Under the pieces are notes generated by a model. The model did no database searches. It saw only the letters and a program-made list of their open reading frames with translations, and was not told where the DNA came from. The translations under genes were made by a program, and so were the position numbers. A stretch of 64,000 bases of DNA from Bacillus sp. Marseille-P3661 (lineage in GTDB: Bacteria > Bacillota > Bacilli > Bacillales > Bacillaceae_J), in assembly GCF_900240995.1 (NCBI RefSeq), contig NZ_LT965953.1, positions 1,580,996 through 1,644,995 on the forward strand, in the 5' to 3' direction. Of the stretch, positions 45,115-54,440 are shown piece after piece. Each line of letters opens with the position of its first letter. Position 1 is the stretch's first letter.

Positions 45115-45321
45115 CTATTCCTCTTTTCGCATCGGATATTGTTTAGAATGATGGTTCCTATCTTCTTCAAAACTTTGAGTTAATTCCTTCGTACCTCTTT
45201 TAAACTCCAGTAATGTTTTACCAAAGGCATTCCCGATTTCAGGTAATTTCTTAGGACCAAAAATAACTAACGCAATAACTAGAACAAGAATTAAACCCGG
45301 AATTCCAATATTACTAATCAT
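45115..45321 (-). CDS. tatA: Twin-arginine translocase subunit TatA
   Basis: A 68-residue membrane protein. One N-terminal helix ([20 protein letters not shown] with the FGPKKLPE hinge) is followed by an amphipathic helix ([20 protein letters not shown]) and a charged tail. The start is ATG at 45321, ten bases after AAAGG; the computed GTG is three codons earlier. It lies 29 bases after the ABC ATPase in the same operon as a Tat-dependent binding protein, which suggests it serves that lipoprotein. No tatC is in the window, so it must pair with a TatC encoded elsewhere. Confidence 0.93.
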   Translation of the reverse strand: MISNIGIPGLILVLVIALVIFGPKKLPEIGNAFGKTLLEFKRGTKELTQSFEEDRNHHSKQYPMRKEE

Positions 45322-45350
45322 CCAAAGCACACCTTTCTATCCATATATTC

Positions 45351-46136
45351 TTAAGCACTTACCTCTTCTGAAAGCATGCCAGTTAGTAGTTTTCTTAATT
45401 TTATAAATTCGTCATTACCCATAATATCTGATTTTTGCCTTGGTCTTGGAAGATCAACCTTGATTACATCACGTATATACGCTTTGGGGCCATGACTCAT
45501 TACGACAATGCGGTCAGATAGAAGGATGGCTTCCTCCACATCATGCGTGACCATTACAACCGACTTTTTTTCTTCCTCCCAAATACGCTCTAATTCATCT
45601 TGAAGACTCCCCCGCGTTAACGCGTCTAAGGCTCCAAAGGGCTCATCTAAAAGAAGGACCTTAGGATTGTTAACAAATGCCCGGGCTATACCTACTCGTT
45701 GCTTCATACCACCAGAAATTTCCTTAGGTTTTTTATCTTTTGCTTCTAATAGTTTAACAAGTTTCAAGTACTTCAAAGCAATTTCATCTTTCTCTTCTTT
45801 ACTTGCATTCTCTTTTACACAATCTAAAGCAAACATAATATTTTCATAGACTGTCATCCAAGGAAACAAAGCATGATTCTGAAAGACCATGCCACGTTCC
45901 ACACCTGGTTTCTTGATAATCTGGCCATCCAATTTCATCGTTCCATTGTCATAAGATTCAATGCCTGCAATCATGTTTAATAATGTACTTTTCCCACAGC
46001 CGCTGGGCCCAATCAAGGAAATAAACTCACCTTCGTTAATGGTAAGAGAAATTTCATCTAATGCTTCAAATACTTCTCCTCTACTCTTAAACGTTTTTGT
46101 TACTTTGTCAATCTCAAGATGACCATTAGTTTTCAT
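45351..46136 (-). CDS. Nitrate/taurine/cyanate-type ABC transporter ATPase
   Basis: A 261-residue ABC ATPase of the NrtC/SsuB/TauB class. Motifs are Walker A (GPSGCGKST), a Q-loop with VFQNHALFPWMTVYENI, the signature ISGGMKQRVGIARA, Walker B (LLLDEPFGALD) and the VTHDVEEAILLSDRI switch. The start is ATG at 46136 with AAAGGAG eight or nine bases upstream; the computed frame begins seven codons earlier. It overlaps the end of the permease gene by 11 bases. It energises uptake with that permease. The substrate is suggested by cynS, not by its own sequence. Confidence 0.93.
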   Translation of the reverse strand: MKTNGHLEIDKVTKTFKSRGEVFEALDEISLTINEGEFISLIGPSGCGKSTLLNMIAGIESYDNGTMKLDGQIIKKPGVERGMVFQNHALFPWMTVYENIMFALDCVKENASKEEKDEIALKYLKLVKLLEAKDKKPKEISGGMKQRVGIARAFVNNPKVLLLDEPFGALDALTRGSLQDELERIWEEEKKSVVMVTHDVEEAILLSDRIVVMSHGPKAYIRDVIKVDLPRPRQKSDIMGNDEFIKLRKLLTGMLSEEVSA

Positions 46137-46986
46137 AACCAACTCTCCTTTCAACATAAGCCAGCATACGATCCAATGCCGTTCCGATTAAGCCAATTAA
46201 TATAATTGCAACAATAATACTGGAAATGTCAAGATTATTCCATTCATTCCAAACAAAGTAGCCAATACCTCTTCCACCAATTAGCATTTCTGCTGCAATA
46301 ATAACTAACCATGCTACACCAAAGCTAATTCTTAATCCCGTCACTATATTTGGTAACGAAGCTGGTAATAATACCTTTCTAATAAACATTCCGCGCCTTG
46401 TTTCTAATGTTTTAGCCACATTTAGATAGGTAGACGGAATATTTCTTACACCAAAAATTGTGTTAATAATAATTGGCCAAATACAACAAATAAAAATAAC
46501 AAATATTGCAGTAGCTTGTGAGTCTTGTAAAACTGCTAATCCAATAGGTAACCACGCTAATGGGGATACGGGTTTTAGTATTTGAACAAACGGATCAATA
46601 GCCTTAGAAACGACCTCTGATGTTCCAATTAAAAACCCGAATGGAACGGCAACCACAACTGCTAATGCAAAGCCAATTAATACCCTTTGCAAACTAGAAA
46701 GCAACTGAATTCCAATACCCACATCATTTACTCCCAAATAATAAAACGGATTACTTAATAGCTCAATCGCACGTACAACTACTTGCGATGGCGCAGGCAC
46801 TAGCGTAGAGGCAACTCCCATACCTACAAACAATTCCCAAATAACGAAGGTTAAGCCAAATAACCCCAAAAATACAACGAATGCTTTTGTATTAACAGAC
46901 CATTCACGTTTGCTCACTTCCTGACCATCCACGCTAGTTTTTCGAGCCAGATCACTTATCTTTTTTGCACGACTTAGCTGTTCCAT
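46126..46986 (-). CDS. Nitrate/taurine/cyanate-type ABC transporter permease
   Basis: A 286-residue permease with six or so membrane segments. The typical family start of the first periplasmic loop, LVPAPSQVVVRAIELL, is present. The EAA-loop region VAKTLETRRGMFIRKVLLPA couples to the ATPase. The N-terminal 40 residues are polar and cytoplasmic, as in NrtB/CmpB/CynB. AGGAGGG precedes the ATG. It is the second gene of the operon. Confidence 0.93.
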   Translation of the reverse strand: MEQLSRAKKISDLARKTSVDGQEVSKREWSVNTKAFVVFLGLFGLTFVIWELFVGMGVASTLVPAPSQVVVRAIELLSNPFYYLGVNDVGIGIQLLSSLQRVLIGFALAVVVAVPFGFLIGTSEVVSKAIDPFVQILKPVSPLAWLPIGLAVLQDSQATAIFVIFICCIWPIIINTIFGVRNIPSTYLNVAKTLETRRGMFIRKVLLPASLPNIVTGLRISFGVAWLVIIAAEMLIGGRGIGYFVWNEWNNLDISSIIVAIILIGLIGTALDRMLAYVERRVGYEN

Positions 46987-47010
46987 CTACTAATCCCTCC
47001 TGCTATATTT

Positions 47011-48393
47011 TTAACGAATCATCCATTCTTTTAAACTATTCATGTCTTGGGCATTGAAATCTCTACCCATAATTTTTTCAATTTTATATTCATCTGTTGG
47101 AGCAGATACGCCTAATTCTTTAGCAATTTCTCTCACATCATTGGTTAGAAAAATTTCATCTGCTACTTTGTTAAAATCTAGGCCTTCAGCTTGTGCTGGG
47201 GTAATATAATTCCATCGAATCATTTGAGTCGTAATCCAAACTGCAAAACTCTTCCAAGGATACGGATCAAAATCAACACGTTTCGGATCATTGATTGTAT
47301 TGCCTAAGCCATCTGGAAACTTACCCGTTAATACTTGTTTAACGACTTCTTCTGGCTGATTCAAATATTGGCTAGGTGATATCGCCTTCGCAATATCTGC
47401 ACGATTTTCTGATTGACTACTATAACTTGTAGCATCCACTATCGAACTTAGAAGAGCACGATATGTTTTCGGGTTATTATCGATGAATTCCTGTTTCACT
47501 CCAAACGCACAGCATGGATGGTTTTCCCACATATCCTTCGTTAATTTAAAAATATAACCAAAGCCTTCTTTTACTGCACGTTGATTAAACGGCTCAGGTC
47601 CTAAGTAACCATCCAGATTACCTGAAGCTAGATTAGCGACCATGTCAGGTGGACGAGTTACCCGAATATCAACATCAACATCTGGGTCTAAACCACCTTC
47701 TCCTAGATAATGGCGTAACAATAAATTGTGCATCGAATAATCAAAGGGAACCCCTAAAGCCATTCCTTTTAAATCTTTTATTTCTTTTACAGAATCTTTA
47801 TATTTGTTCGCTAATGTAATGGCTTGACCATTAATATTTTCAATGGCCGCCAGTCTTGTCGGAACTTGGGATGAACCTAAACCTAAAGACAACGCAATTG
47901 GCATTGGAGATAATAAATGGGCTGCGTCAATTTCTCCTGCAATATACGCATCACGAATATCTGCCCAACCACCATATTTTTGAACTGTGACCTTCAATCC
48001 ATGTTTCGCATAAAATCCCATCGGTGCTGCCATAATAATTGGGGTTGCACAAGTAATTGGGATAAATCCTATCTTTAGTTCAGGCTTTTCTACATCTGCT
48101 AGATCTACAGGAGCACTAGTAGAGTCTGATGGTGGAGAAAAACATCCAGAGAGAGTTCCTAACAAACCACCACTAGCTAAAAAACCTAACCCCAATGCAG
48201 CTGACTTTACAAAACTTCTTCTCGTTACAGATGCATTTGAGCTCACCGCATTAATAAGACCTAAATCCTTTATTTCAGAGCGGTATTCCTGTAAATCCTT
48301 TTCATCTCTAAAGGAAGTATCTTTGTATTGGTGGTCGTGGTCATGTGTACAACCCTGTATGATACAGTCATGTTTATGTTTATCGCTAGTCAT
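47011..48393 (-). CDS. Tat-exported NrtA/CynA-type substrate-binding lipoprotein with Cys/His-rich leader
   Basis: A 460-residue ABC binding protein. A cytoplasmic extension of about 55 residues comes first, with a Cys/His cluster (HKHDCIIQGCTHDHDH, residues 6-21). Then a Tat signal, VTRRSFVKSAALGLGFLA (Arg58-Arg59), and a lipobox TLSGC with lipidated Cys84. The mature domain has LKIGFIPITCATPIIMAAPM, YGGWADIRDAYIAGEIDAAH and GNLDGYLGPEPFNQRAV, as in the NrtA/CmpA/CynA family. Tat export suggests folding, perhaps with a bound ligand or metal, before export. Operon order is binding protein, permease, ATPase, tatA. Cyanate is the preferred guess for the ligand because of cynS; nitrate or bicarbonate are alternatives. 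AGGGGG precedes the start. Confidence 0.9.
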   Translation of the reverse strand: MTSDKHKHDCIIQGCTHDHDHQYKDTSFRDEKDLQEYRSEIKDLGLINAVSSNASVTRRSFVKSAALGLGFLASGGLLGTLSGCFSPPSDSTSAPVDLADVEKPELKIGFIPITCATPIIMAAPMGFYAKHGLKVTVQKYGGWADIRDAYIAGEIDAAHLLSPMPIALSLGLGSSQVPTRLAAIENINGQAITLANKYKDSVKEIKDLKGMALGVPFDYSMHNLLLRHYLGEGGLDPDVDVDIRVTRPPDMVANLASGNLDGYLGPEPFNQRAVKEGFGYIFKLTKDMWENHPCCAFGVKQEFIDNNPKTYRALLSSIVDATSYSSQSENRADIAKAISPSQYLNQPEEVVKQVLTGKFPDGLGNTINDPKRVDFDPYPWKSFAVWITTQMIRWNYITPAQAEGLDFNKVADEIFLTNDVREIAKELGVSAPTDEYKIEKIMGRDFNAQDMNSLKEWMIR

Positions 48394-48827
48394 AATGTAC
48401 CCCCTAAATAGTTATATTTATAGATTAATCATTAAAATCATAAATAGATAAAGTCGTGAAAAAATATAATATTGCCCCATATATACTTCATCACCAACTT
48501 AAATCTATTACCTAGTAACTATGATTACATTTATCAACCTCCCGATATAAACTTAACCCTTTACTGATATGCGATTCCCCCTAAACAATATCAATATTTA
48601 ACCTGATTATATTGAATGTAGTAGTTTCTTTGTTAATTTGTGGCAGGAATTCTCACATGTTTTTTTCTAAAAATAAAATATATATGTTAGATAAACTAAC
48701 CTAGCCATAATGAAAGGTCCAAAACTAACTGAAAAAGGACACTATTTATTAGAGGAGTAAGAAAAAACGCCTGATAGTATTTTTATGATAAAACACAGCT
48801 AGACATCGTTTTTTGAGAGGATAGTAC

Positions 48828-48878
48828 ATGTACTTTCCACTTCAAATGAACTGCAATTGCAGTTCATTTTACTTATAA
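48828..48878 (+). other. 16-codon leader-like ORF with CNC motif
   Basis: AGAGGATA precedes ATG, and the frame reads MYFPLQMNCNCSSFYL. A perfect palindrome AAATGAACTGCAA/TTGCAGTTCATTT covers codons 6-14, and a GC-rich hairpin follows about 15 bases after the stop. The order ribosome binding site, Cys-rich micro-ORF, hairpin resembles an amino-acid-responsive leader, but no plus-strand gene follows. Confidence 0.3.
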
Positions 48879-49574
48879 AAGATCATGCTTTTTAGACCGT
48901 ACCCCTTGGCACGGTCTAGCCTTTGAAAATTTTTCATATCAACGTTTTCCATTTAAAAAAAGTGCTTGCCCCCTTACATTTGAAATAAAATAGTATTTAT
49001 CAACAAGTCAGTATTGCTACAACTACTGAACAAGAGCCCATAATTGCGCAGTAACTACCTTTACACAAAGAAATACTGAAAACCTTGTAAATAAAGGCTT
49101 ATTTATAATGAATGTTTTTTTAGTAATGCCACCCGTTATGAAAATAAACACACTTTACTGATTAAATAGTTCATAAATATAAAATGATCCAATTTACCTT
49201 TGTCAAAATCCTCTATGTAGTCCCACACCAAATAGGCATGGGAAAAACAACTCTACCTTTATTTTACTAAAGCAATGCAAGGATTAAATTTTAAATCGAG
49301 CCATTACTACTTATGGTACGGTTCTCCGCACCAGTTTAAGCGGTGGTTTTTAAGTGAAGATAAAATAAAGGCAACTAATTAAAGTGCCATATGAACTTGC
49401 ATAATCCCTTTTAAAGGACTCAATTGAAAGAATTCAGGTAGATTCATTAAAAAACAGTTTCTATTTAAGATACAATACTCCTAAAGTCTTGTTTAATATT
49501 AGGTACTAATTGAATGGTAATTGCAAATATAGTTTCCCAATTGCCTTCTTTATTGGATTTTTTCTTATCGTAAA

Positions 49575-49605
49575 AAAACGAAAAACCCTTGATGATTCAA
49601 GGGTT
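49575..49605. terminator. Hairpin near the integrase relic
   Basis: AACCCTTGA and TCAAGGGTT pair around GATGAT-type loop sequence, with a run of A before it. On the minus strand it is followed by TTTTTCG and may be an old terminator of an integrase gene. Confidence 0.5.
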
Positions 49606-49727
49606 CTACTACAGCCCCGAGAGGACCTGAACTTGCAAAGCACGGTTTTGGATTTGGTTCACTACTATAGTGTCTAATTAAGTATCGTATGAAAAATGTC
49701 TATCTATTAGGGTTAATTATGAACCCG

Positions 49728-49803
49728 TTAGGTAGCATTAGTAGATGCTTTGAAACGTTTGTCACCAATTTGTTCCCAATACCTTACTAACACTTTTGAA
49801 AAA
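49728..49803 (-). pseudogene. Remnant of a tyrosine integrase C-terminus
   Basis: The minus-strand frame FSKVLVRYWEQIGDKRFKAS followed by TNAT and a stop resembles the tail of phage-type tyrosine recombinases of Firmicutes (xxWGQxGDK type). A CCGAGAGGACCTGAACTTGC sequence at 49616-49636 resembles a tRNA 3' end, as at many attachment sites. No catalytic part remains. It probably marks a past integration event. Confidence 0.35.
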
Positions 49804-49863
49804 ACAAAAAACCTTTTTCCCCTACCACTATAATTTTTATTGATTATGGTAGATCTTATACTA

Positions 49864-50406
49864 TTAAACTCGATTTCTCGTTATAGCGCTTATGATTTCA
49901 TCATTGCTCATGGATGAATTTAGTTTATATTCGCCAATTTGTATATATTTGGCACCATTCTTTGATTCGAGCGTTTTAATGAACTCTCCTTGGTTTTTAA
50001 TAAGGCCTTTCTTCTTCAATTGAAAGGCTACATCACTACTTAACATCCCTTTAGTAATCTTAAAAAGTTGATCCTCGGGTTTACTTGTTTCTTTTTCTGA
50101 ATTATCCTTAGAAACTTGTTGTTTCAGTTCTTCGTCATTGTCTGCAACCTTTGGAGAATGTTCTGACTCAGACTCATCGTTTTCCTTTTGTGAGCTATGA
50201 TCACTTTGTTCCATATTTACTTGCTCTTCTTTAGAAATGACGACTAAATTATTATCTTCTAGGAACGAGGTGATGGTTTCTTGATCTAGAATTGTTTCAT
50301 TAGAGACGTTAGAAGATTCCAGTGCAAAAATAGGCTTAAAAACTATTAAAATCATGGCTGTAAAAAATAAGCCAATTGCTAGACCACGTGCAGTATGTTT
50401 ATCCAC
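49864..50406 (-). CDS. Single-pass membrane protein with YceG/MltG-like N-domain motif
   Basis: A 180-residue protein. One membrane helix at the start (RGLAIGLFFTAMILIVFKPI) is followed by a polar linker rich in S, E, D and Q. The C-terminal 75 residues (FKITKGMLSSDVAFQLKKKG, then EFIKTLESKNGAKYIQIGEY and NDEIISAITRN) match the LysM-like first domain of the YceG/MltG family. The catalytic lytic-transglycosylase domain is absent, so it is not an MltG enzyme. It may bind the cell wall or a partner. It overlaps the small upstream gene by eight bases and is co-expressed with it. Confidence 0.75.
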   Translation of the reverse strand: MDKHTARGLAIGLFFTAMILIVFKPIFALESSNVSNETILDQETITSFLEDNNLVVISKEEQVNMEQSDHSSQKENDESESEHSPKVADNDEELKQQVSKDNSEKETSKPEDQLFKITKGMLSSDVAFQLKKKGLIKNQGEFIKTLESKNGAKYIQIGEYKLNSSMSNDEIISAITRNRV

Positions 50407-50587
50407 GAATATTACTTCCCTTCTCCAAGTCCTTGATTTTTTCTTTTAGCTCTATAATTTCGCGCGTAAGGTTAATATTCACATTACAAACTTGTTTTGT
50501 AATCTCAGATTGATAGTCTTTCGCAAAAAAAGAGTAAATAAATAAACTAACACTCGATAGTATCAATAGTGTAATAAATAGCGTCAT
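50399..50587 (-). CDS. 62-residue membrane protein with coiled-coil tail
   Basis: ATG with AAGGAGG eight bases upstream is a strong start. One hydrophobic helix (TLFITLLILSSVSLFIYSFF) is followed by a charged coiled coil (REIIELKEKIKDLEKG). It overlaps the following YceG-like gene by eight bases and is likely its partner. I do not recognise the family. Confidence 0.7.
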   Translation of the reverse strand: MTLFITLLILSSVSLFIYSFFAKDYQSEITKQVCNVNINLTREIIELKEKIKDLEKGSNIRG

Positions 50588-50944
50588 ATGAATCCTCCTT
50601 CAATTTTTGTAGTATTATTAGTTTGTTATACCTTCGCTATAATACGACATATTTCGCATATTCTATCTTACCATCTTTTAAATATTTTATTAACAATCTT
50701 TAGACCCGAATTATCTCTAGGTCTTTATTATGGTCATCTTAATTTCTTAAAATTTACCTTACAGTTTCTTATTTTCCAGACTTTCATACTTTAAATAGTT
50801 ATATTTTCTTGAAGAAAAAATAAAAGAGCCTGACTCAAAAGTTCGTTAAATGCTACTTTTCTGTCCGTCTCTTTGACATACTGTATATAAGCTTTGGTAG
50901 AATAACAACAATATTTACCATATATTATACCTATATACCTTTTA
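50588..50944. other. AT-rich intergenic region
   Basis: No gene. A plus-strand frame of 68 codons here has no ribosome binding site and a composition of spacer. The promoter for the small membrane operon should be on the minus strand; none was resolved. Confidence 0.4.
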
Positions 50945-51355
50945 CTATTTATTAATCACAATCGATAATTTATAGCTTACATAATTACTTATGTCAGTCA
51001 AAAATTCATCTAATATTTCATTGGATGGAAACTTGCATTCGAGAAGGTAACAACTTTCTCCACTAACTTTGTAGTTGTTTATGATATATGGATCTTGTTT
51101 TTTTATAAACGATAAATAAGGTTGATGATTGGTGCTTTTAGTAAAAATATGAATAATTGCGTGCACAGAAAACCCCATTTTTACTTGATTCACTTTAATC
51201 GTATAGCCTTCAATAATTCCACTATCTTCTAATTTTGCCACCCTTGCGGATGTAGCTGGTCCAGTCAAGTGGACTTTCTCGCCTAATTCCTTCATTGTAA
51301 TCCGACTGTTCTTGGAAAGTTCATCTAAAATCAGAATATCTGTACTATCTAACAT
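50945..51355 (-). CDS. Lrp/AsnC family transcriptional regulator
   Basis: A 136-residue regulator. Helix-turn-helix: DELSKNSRITMKELGEKVHL and GPATSARVAKLEDSGIIEGY. The C-terminal RAM domain includes VHAIIHIFTKSTN and VSGESCYLLECKFPSNEILD, which binds amino acids. The start is ATG at 51355 (AAAGGAG eight bases upstream), ten codons inside the computed frame. It is divergent from the metallo-beta-lactamase-fold gene and may control it. Ligand unknown. Confidence 0.92.
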   Translation of the reverse strand: MLDSTDILILDELSKNSRITMKELGEKVHLTGPATSARVAKLEDSGIIEGYTIKVNQVKMGFSVHAIIHIFTKSTNHQPYLSFIKKQDPYIINNYKVSGESCYLLECKFPSNEILDEFLTDISNYVSYKLSIVINK

Positions 51356-51484
51356 TTCTTTAACTCCTTTCATAAATAAAGTCAAAAGGCCAAAAGATTT
51401 TATTTAATCTATGTATCCAACAATAGGTCTAGTTTAAAATATACATTGTTCGAAGGAATTTTTAAAGAAAAGGAGTTTTAGCAG

Positions 51485-52246
51485 ATGAATATACAACTAA
51501 TTCGAAATGCAACAATCGTTGTTGAATATGCAGGGAAAAAGTTTTTAATCGATCCAATGTTAGCCGAAAAAGGAGCTTACCCTCCTCTCCCAAATGCACC
51601 AAGACAAGATCAAAACAATCCTTTGGCAAGCTTACCAACATCCATTGAAACTATTATCCAGAATATCGATGCAGTCATCGTCACTCATCTGCATCCTGAC
51701 CACTGGGATGATGCTGCTATCGAAGCATTGCCAAAAGATATAAAACTATTTAGTCAAAACGAAGAAGATGCTGTACAAATACGTAACGCTGGCTTTCCAA
51801 ATGTAGAAGTATTAAAAGAGGATACAGTCTTTGAAGGTATTCAATTAATTAAAACAAAAGGCGAGCATGGCAGAGGCGAAATCTTAAAACTTGCTGGTTT
51901 AGTATGCGGGGTTGTCTTTAAACACCCAACGGAGAAAACATTATATGTTGCTGGAGATACAGTTTGGTATGATGCTGTACAGGAAGTAATTGAAATACAC
52001 AAACCAGAAATCATTGTGGTCAATGGCGGGGATAATCAATTCCTACAAGGCGGATCTCTAGTAATGGGTAAAGATGACATTTATGAAGTTTATAAAGCTG
52101 CACCTAACGCAAAAATTATTTCAGTCCATATGGAAGCAATCAATCATTGGACATTATCGAGAGAAGAATTAAAAAGCTTTGCTAACGAAAAAGGAATTTC
52201 TTCTAATGTTTTAGTACCAGATGATGGAGAATCCTACTCATTTTAA
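51485..52246 (+). CDS. Metallo-beta-lactamase-fold hydrolase (UlaG-like)
   Basis: A 253-residue metal-dependent hydrolase. The metal motif is THLHPDHWD (His68, His70, Asp72, His73), with further ligands in GDTVW (the central Asp) and SVHMEAINHW. The start is MNIQLIRNATIVVEYAGKKF, a typical beginning for the UlaG-like or UPF0173 group. It follows AAAGGAG. Members include lactonases and many enzymes of unknown substrate. It is divergent from an Lrp-type gene and followed by an R1 repeat. Confidence 0.9.
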   Translation: MNIQLIRNATIVVEYAGKKFLIDPMLAEKGAYPPLPNAPRQDQNNPLASLPTSIETIIQNIDAVIVTHLHPDHWDDAAIEALPKDIKLFSQNEEDAVQIRNAGFPNVEVLKEDTVFEGIQLIKTKGEHGRGEILKLAGLVCGVVFKHPTEKTLYVAGDTVWYDAVQEVIEIHKPEIIVVNGGDNQFLQGGSLVMGKDDIYEVYKAAPNAKIISVHMEAINHWTLSREELKSFANEKGISSNVLVPDDGESYSF

Positions 52247-52389
52247 CAAGCCAGGGGAAAAGCCAGGGGGACAGGTCCCTTGGCCCGTTCTTTCTTTACT
52301 ATTTACTTGTTGAGCCACCTTACCTGTCCCTGTGGTTTATACTATTTACTTGTGAGCCACCTTACCTGTCCCTGTGGTTCTCCCTTTGG
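52247..52389. repeat. R1 repeat with a 42 bp tandem duplication
   Basis: An R1 left end (CAGGGGGACAGGTCCCTTGG) followed by two near-copies of TACTATTTACTTG(T)TGAGCC with ACCTTACCTGTCCCTGTGG, which make the right end double. It fills the space between two convergent genes. Confidence 0.85.
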
Positions 52390-52971
<582 letters not shown>

Positions 52972-53147
52972 ACTAATTCCCCCTTCGTGTTTTTCCGAAC
53001 CAGAGGGACAGGTCCCAATAGTCCAAGGCGAATAGATCCAATAATGGCGTTTAATTCCCGGTTCCACGGTATACTACCCCAAATACTATCATTAATCCTA
53101 CATCAAAAAAACTATTTTGATACAAATACACTGTTTTTAGAGTTACC
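52972..53147. repeat. Partial R1 repeat and spacer
   Basis: Left arm AACCAGAGGGACAGGTCCCA at about 52999; the rest is degenerate. It explains the false N-terminal extension of the DUF4256 frame. Confidence 0.7.
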
Positions 53148-53315
53148 TCATTTGTTAGATTTTTGATCAAACAAATAGGCAACGACTACAAAGATTACAA
53201 CAGATAGTATTTTAAAGCAGCATCTATAAGAAAAGCTTCCATCAAAGGGCATCTGAAACTTATACAAATCATCTTGACTGTAACTATCATAGGAAATATG
53301 TATAGGTTTAGACAA
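53148..53315 (-). pseudogene. Possible remnant of a small membrane protein
   Basis: A 55-codon frame, at best with a TTG start and no ribosome binding site, encodes a polar part (YDSYSQDDLYKFQMPFDG) and a hydrophobic helix (FKILSVVIFVVVAYLF) before a short basic end. It may be the C-terminus of a lost gene; chance cannot be excluded. Confidence 0.25.
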
Positions 53316-53384
53316 ATTCAGTCATCAAAATTGAAGTTACAATATGTTTAAAGGATAACTCAATAATTTATATAAACACTAAGT

Positions 53385-54164
53385 TTACTTTTTTTGAATT
53401 TCAGCTATCGCATCTATTACGGAACTACGGAAACCCTTTCTTTCCAAAGTGGTCACCCCCACTATAGTTGTGCCGCCTGGAGAACATACTTCATCTTTCA
53501 TGACTCCTGGATGCGTATTCGATTGCAATTGTAAATTTCCTGTTCCAACTACCATTTTACTTGCTAACTTATATGAGATGTCCCTCGGTAGACCATGCAG
53601 TACTGCAGCATCGGATAGGGCTTCTATGTACATGCTTGTAAAAGCTGGACCGCAACCACTAATGGTACCTGCAATCCCTAAATTTTTGGTATCAACATTT
53701 TCAATAAGTGCAATTTGCGAAAATAAATTGGCAAAGGAGTCATACTCTTCAGCTGTTAATGAGCTTTTAGTTTCACAAACAATGATTCCATCTCCAATTG
53801 ATACCGGGGTATTTGGCAATGTACTTAAATGATGAGTATTTGGAGCTAATATCTCTTCATAATCGTCAAACGTAAAGTTTACGACCACCGAAATTACGAT
53901 CTTATCCACTAGGTATTCTTTTATAGGTGTAATAACCTCTTTAACAAGATTTGGTTTCACAGCTATCACAACCATATCTACATGTTCCACTAATTCCAAT
54001 GAATTTCTACAAGGTATAAATCCTTTAGACATAGTATTTTCACATAATTTATCCCAATTCTTTGCACTGGCGTATATCTGTTCAGGACTAATTGCATTTT
54101 TATAAACCAATCCATTGGCAAGTGCTTGCGCCATGTTTCCAAATCCTATAAATCCTATTCGCAT
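53385..54164 (-). CDS. proC: Pyrroline-5-carboxylate reductase
   Basis: A 259-residue NAD(P)H-dependent reductase that makes proline from pyrroline-5-carboxylate. The N-terminal Rossmann motif is MRIGFIGFGNMAQALANGLV. The C-terminal domain has TISGCGPAFTSMYIEALSDA and the signature HPGVMKDEVCSPGGTTIVGV. It is a little shorter than typical 270-residue enzymes. It lies alone, not beside proA or proB, so it is one of the several Bacillus ProC-type paralogues. It could serve osmoprotection or arginine breakdown. Confidence 0.92.
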   Translation of the reverse strand: MRIGFIGFGNMAQALANGLVYKNAISPEQIYASAKNWDKLCENTMSKGFIPCRNSLELVEHVDMVVIAVKPNLVKEVITPIKEYLVDKIVISVVVNFTFDDYEEILAPNTHHLSTLPNTPVSIGDGIIVCETKSSLTAEEYDSFANLFSQIALIENVDTKNLGIAGTISGCGPAFTSMYIEALSDAAVLHGLPRDISYKLASKMVVGTGNLQLQSNTHPGVMKDEVCSPGGTTIVGVTTLERKGFRSSVIDAIAEIQKK

Positions 54165-54207
54165 TTTTTTATCCTCCCAAACTTTTAAAATAATCGTCTA
54201 TTTGTAA

Positions 54208-54294
54208 TTATTCTCGTGATTCTTGTGTGTTGTTACAACCTAATAAGGCTAAAGGTAATGTCATAACTAACAATAAAACAGAAACGCCCTTCAA
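54208..54294 (-). pseudogene. Truncated lipoprotein signal-peptide ORF
   Basis: A 28-codon frame with TTG start gives KGVSVLLLVMTLPLALLGC and then NNTQESRE. The hydrophobic core and the lipobox LLGC are convincing, but only eight residues follow, and no ribosome binding site is left. It is probably the 5' remnant of a lipoprotein gene, or else a tiny lipoprotein. Confidence 0.4.
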
Positions 54295-54311
54295 CTTATT
54301 TTATAATAAAA

Positions 54312-54440
54312 GAACCAGAGGGACAGGTCCAGTGTCTTAGTTTAAAAATACCTTCAGGGTCCCGACCAGATAAACAACAAGCAGGTTTACCCCAACTACT
54401 TACTAAGATCAATGGCAATTGGGATAGTTCTGACACACAA
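54312..54440. repeat. R1 repeat with decayed right end
   Basis: ACCAGAGGGACAGGTCCAGT, TTTAAAAATACC and the inner CAGGTTTACCCCAACTACTT match the short-arm variant. The right arm is degenerate. Confidence 0.8.

Larger units (their letters stand above)
48394..49863. other. 1.5 kb gene-poor region with relics
   Basis: No intact gene longer than the 16-codon ORF was found. It contains a 26 bp perfect palindrome (48844-48869) inside a small ORF, a hairpin with arms TAGACCGT/ACGGTCTA (about 48893-48918), and an integrase-like tail and hairpin near 49.6-49.8 kb. The first part must hold the promoter of the ABC operon, which was not resolved. Confidence 0.5.

Noticed and set aside
49560-49640. A tRNA gene
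   Set aside because: Only a sequence resembling a tRNA 3' part is present; no acceptor stem, anticodon arm or full cloverleaf could be folded.
50588-50794. 68-codon plus-strand hydrophobic frame
   Set aside because: Lies in the leader of the small membrane operon, lacks a ribosome binding site and has spacer-like base use.
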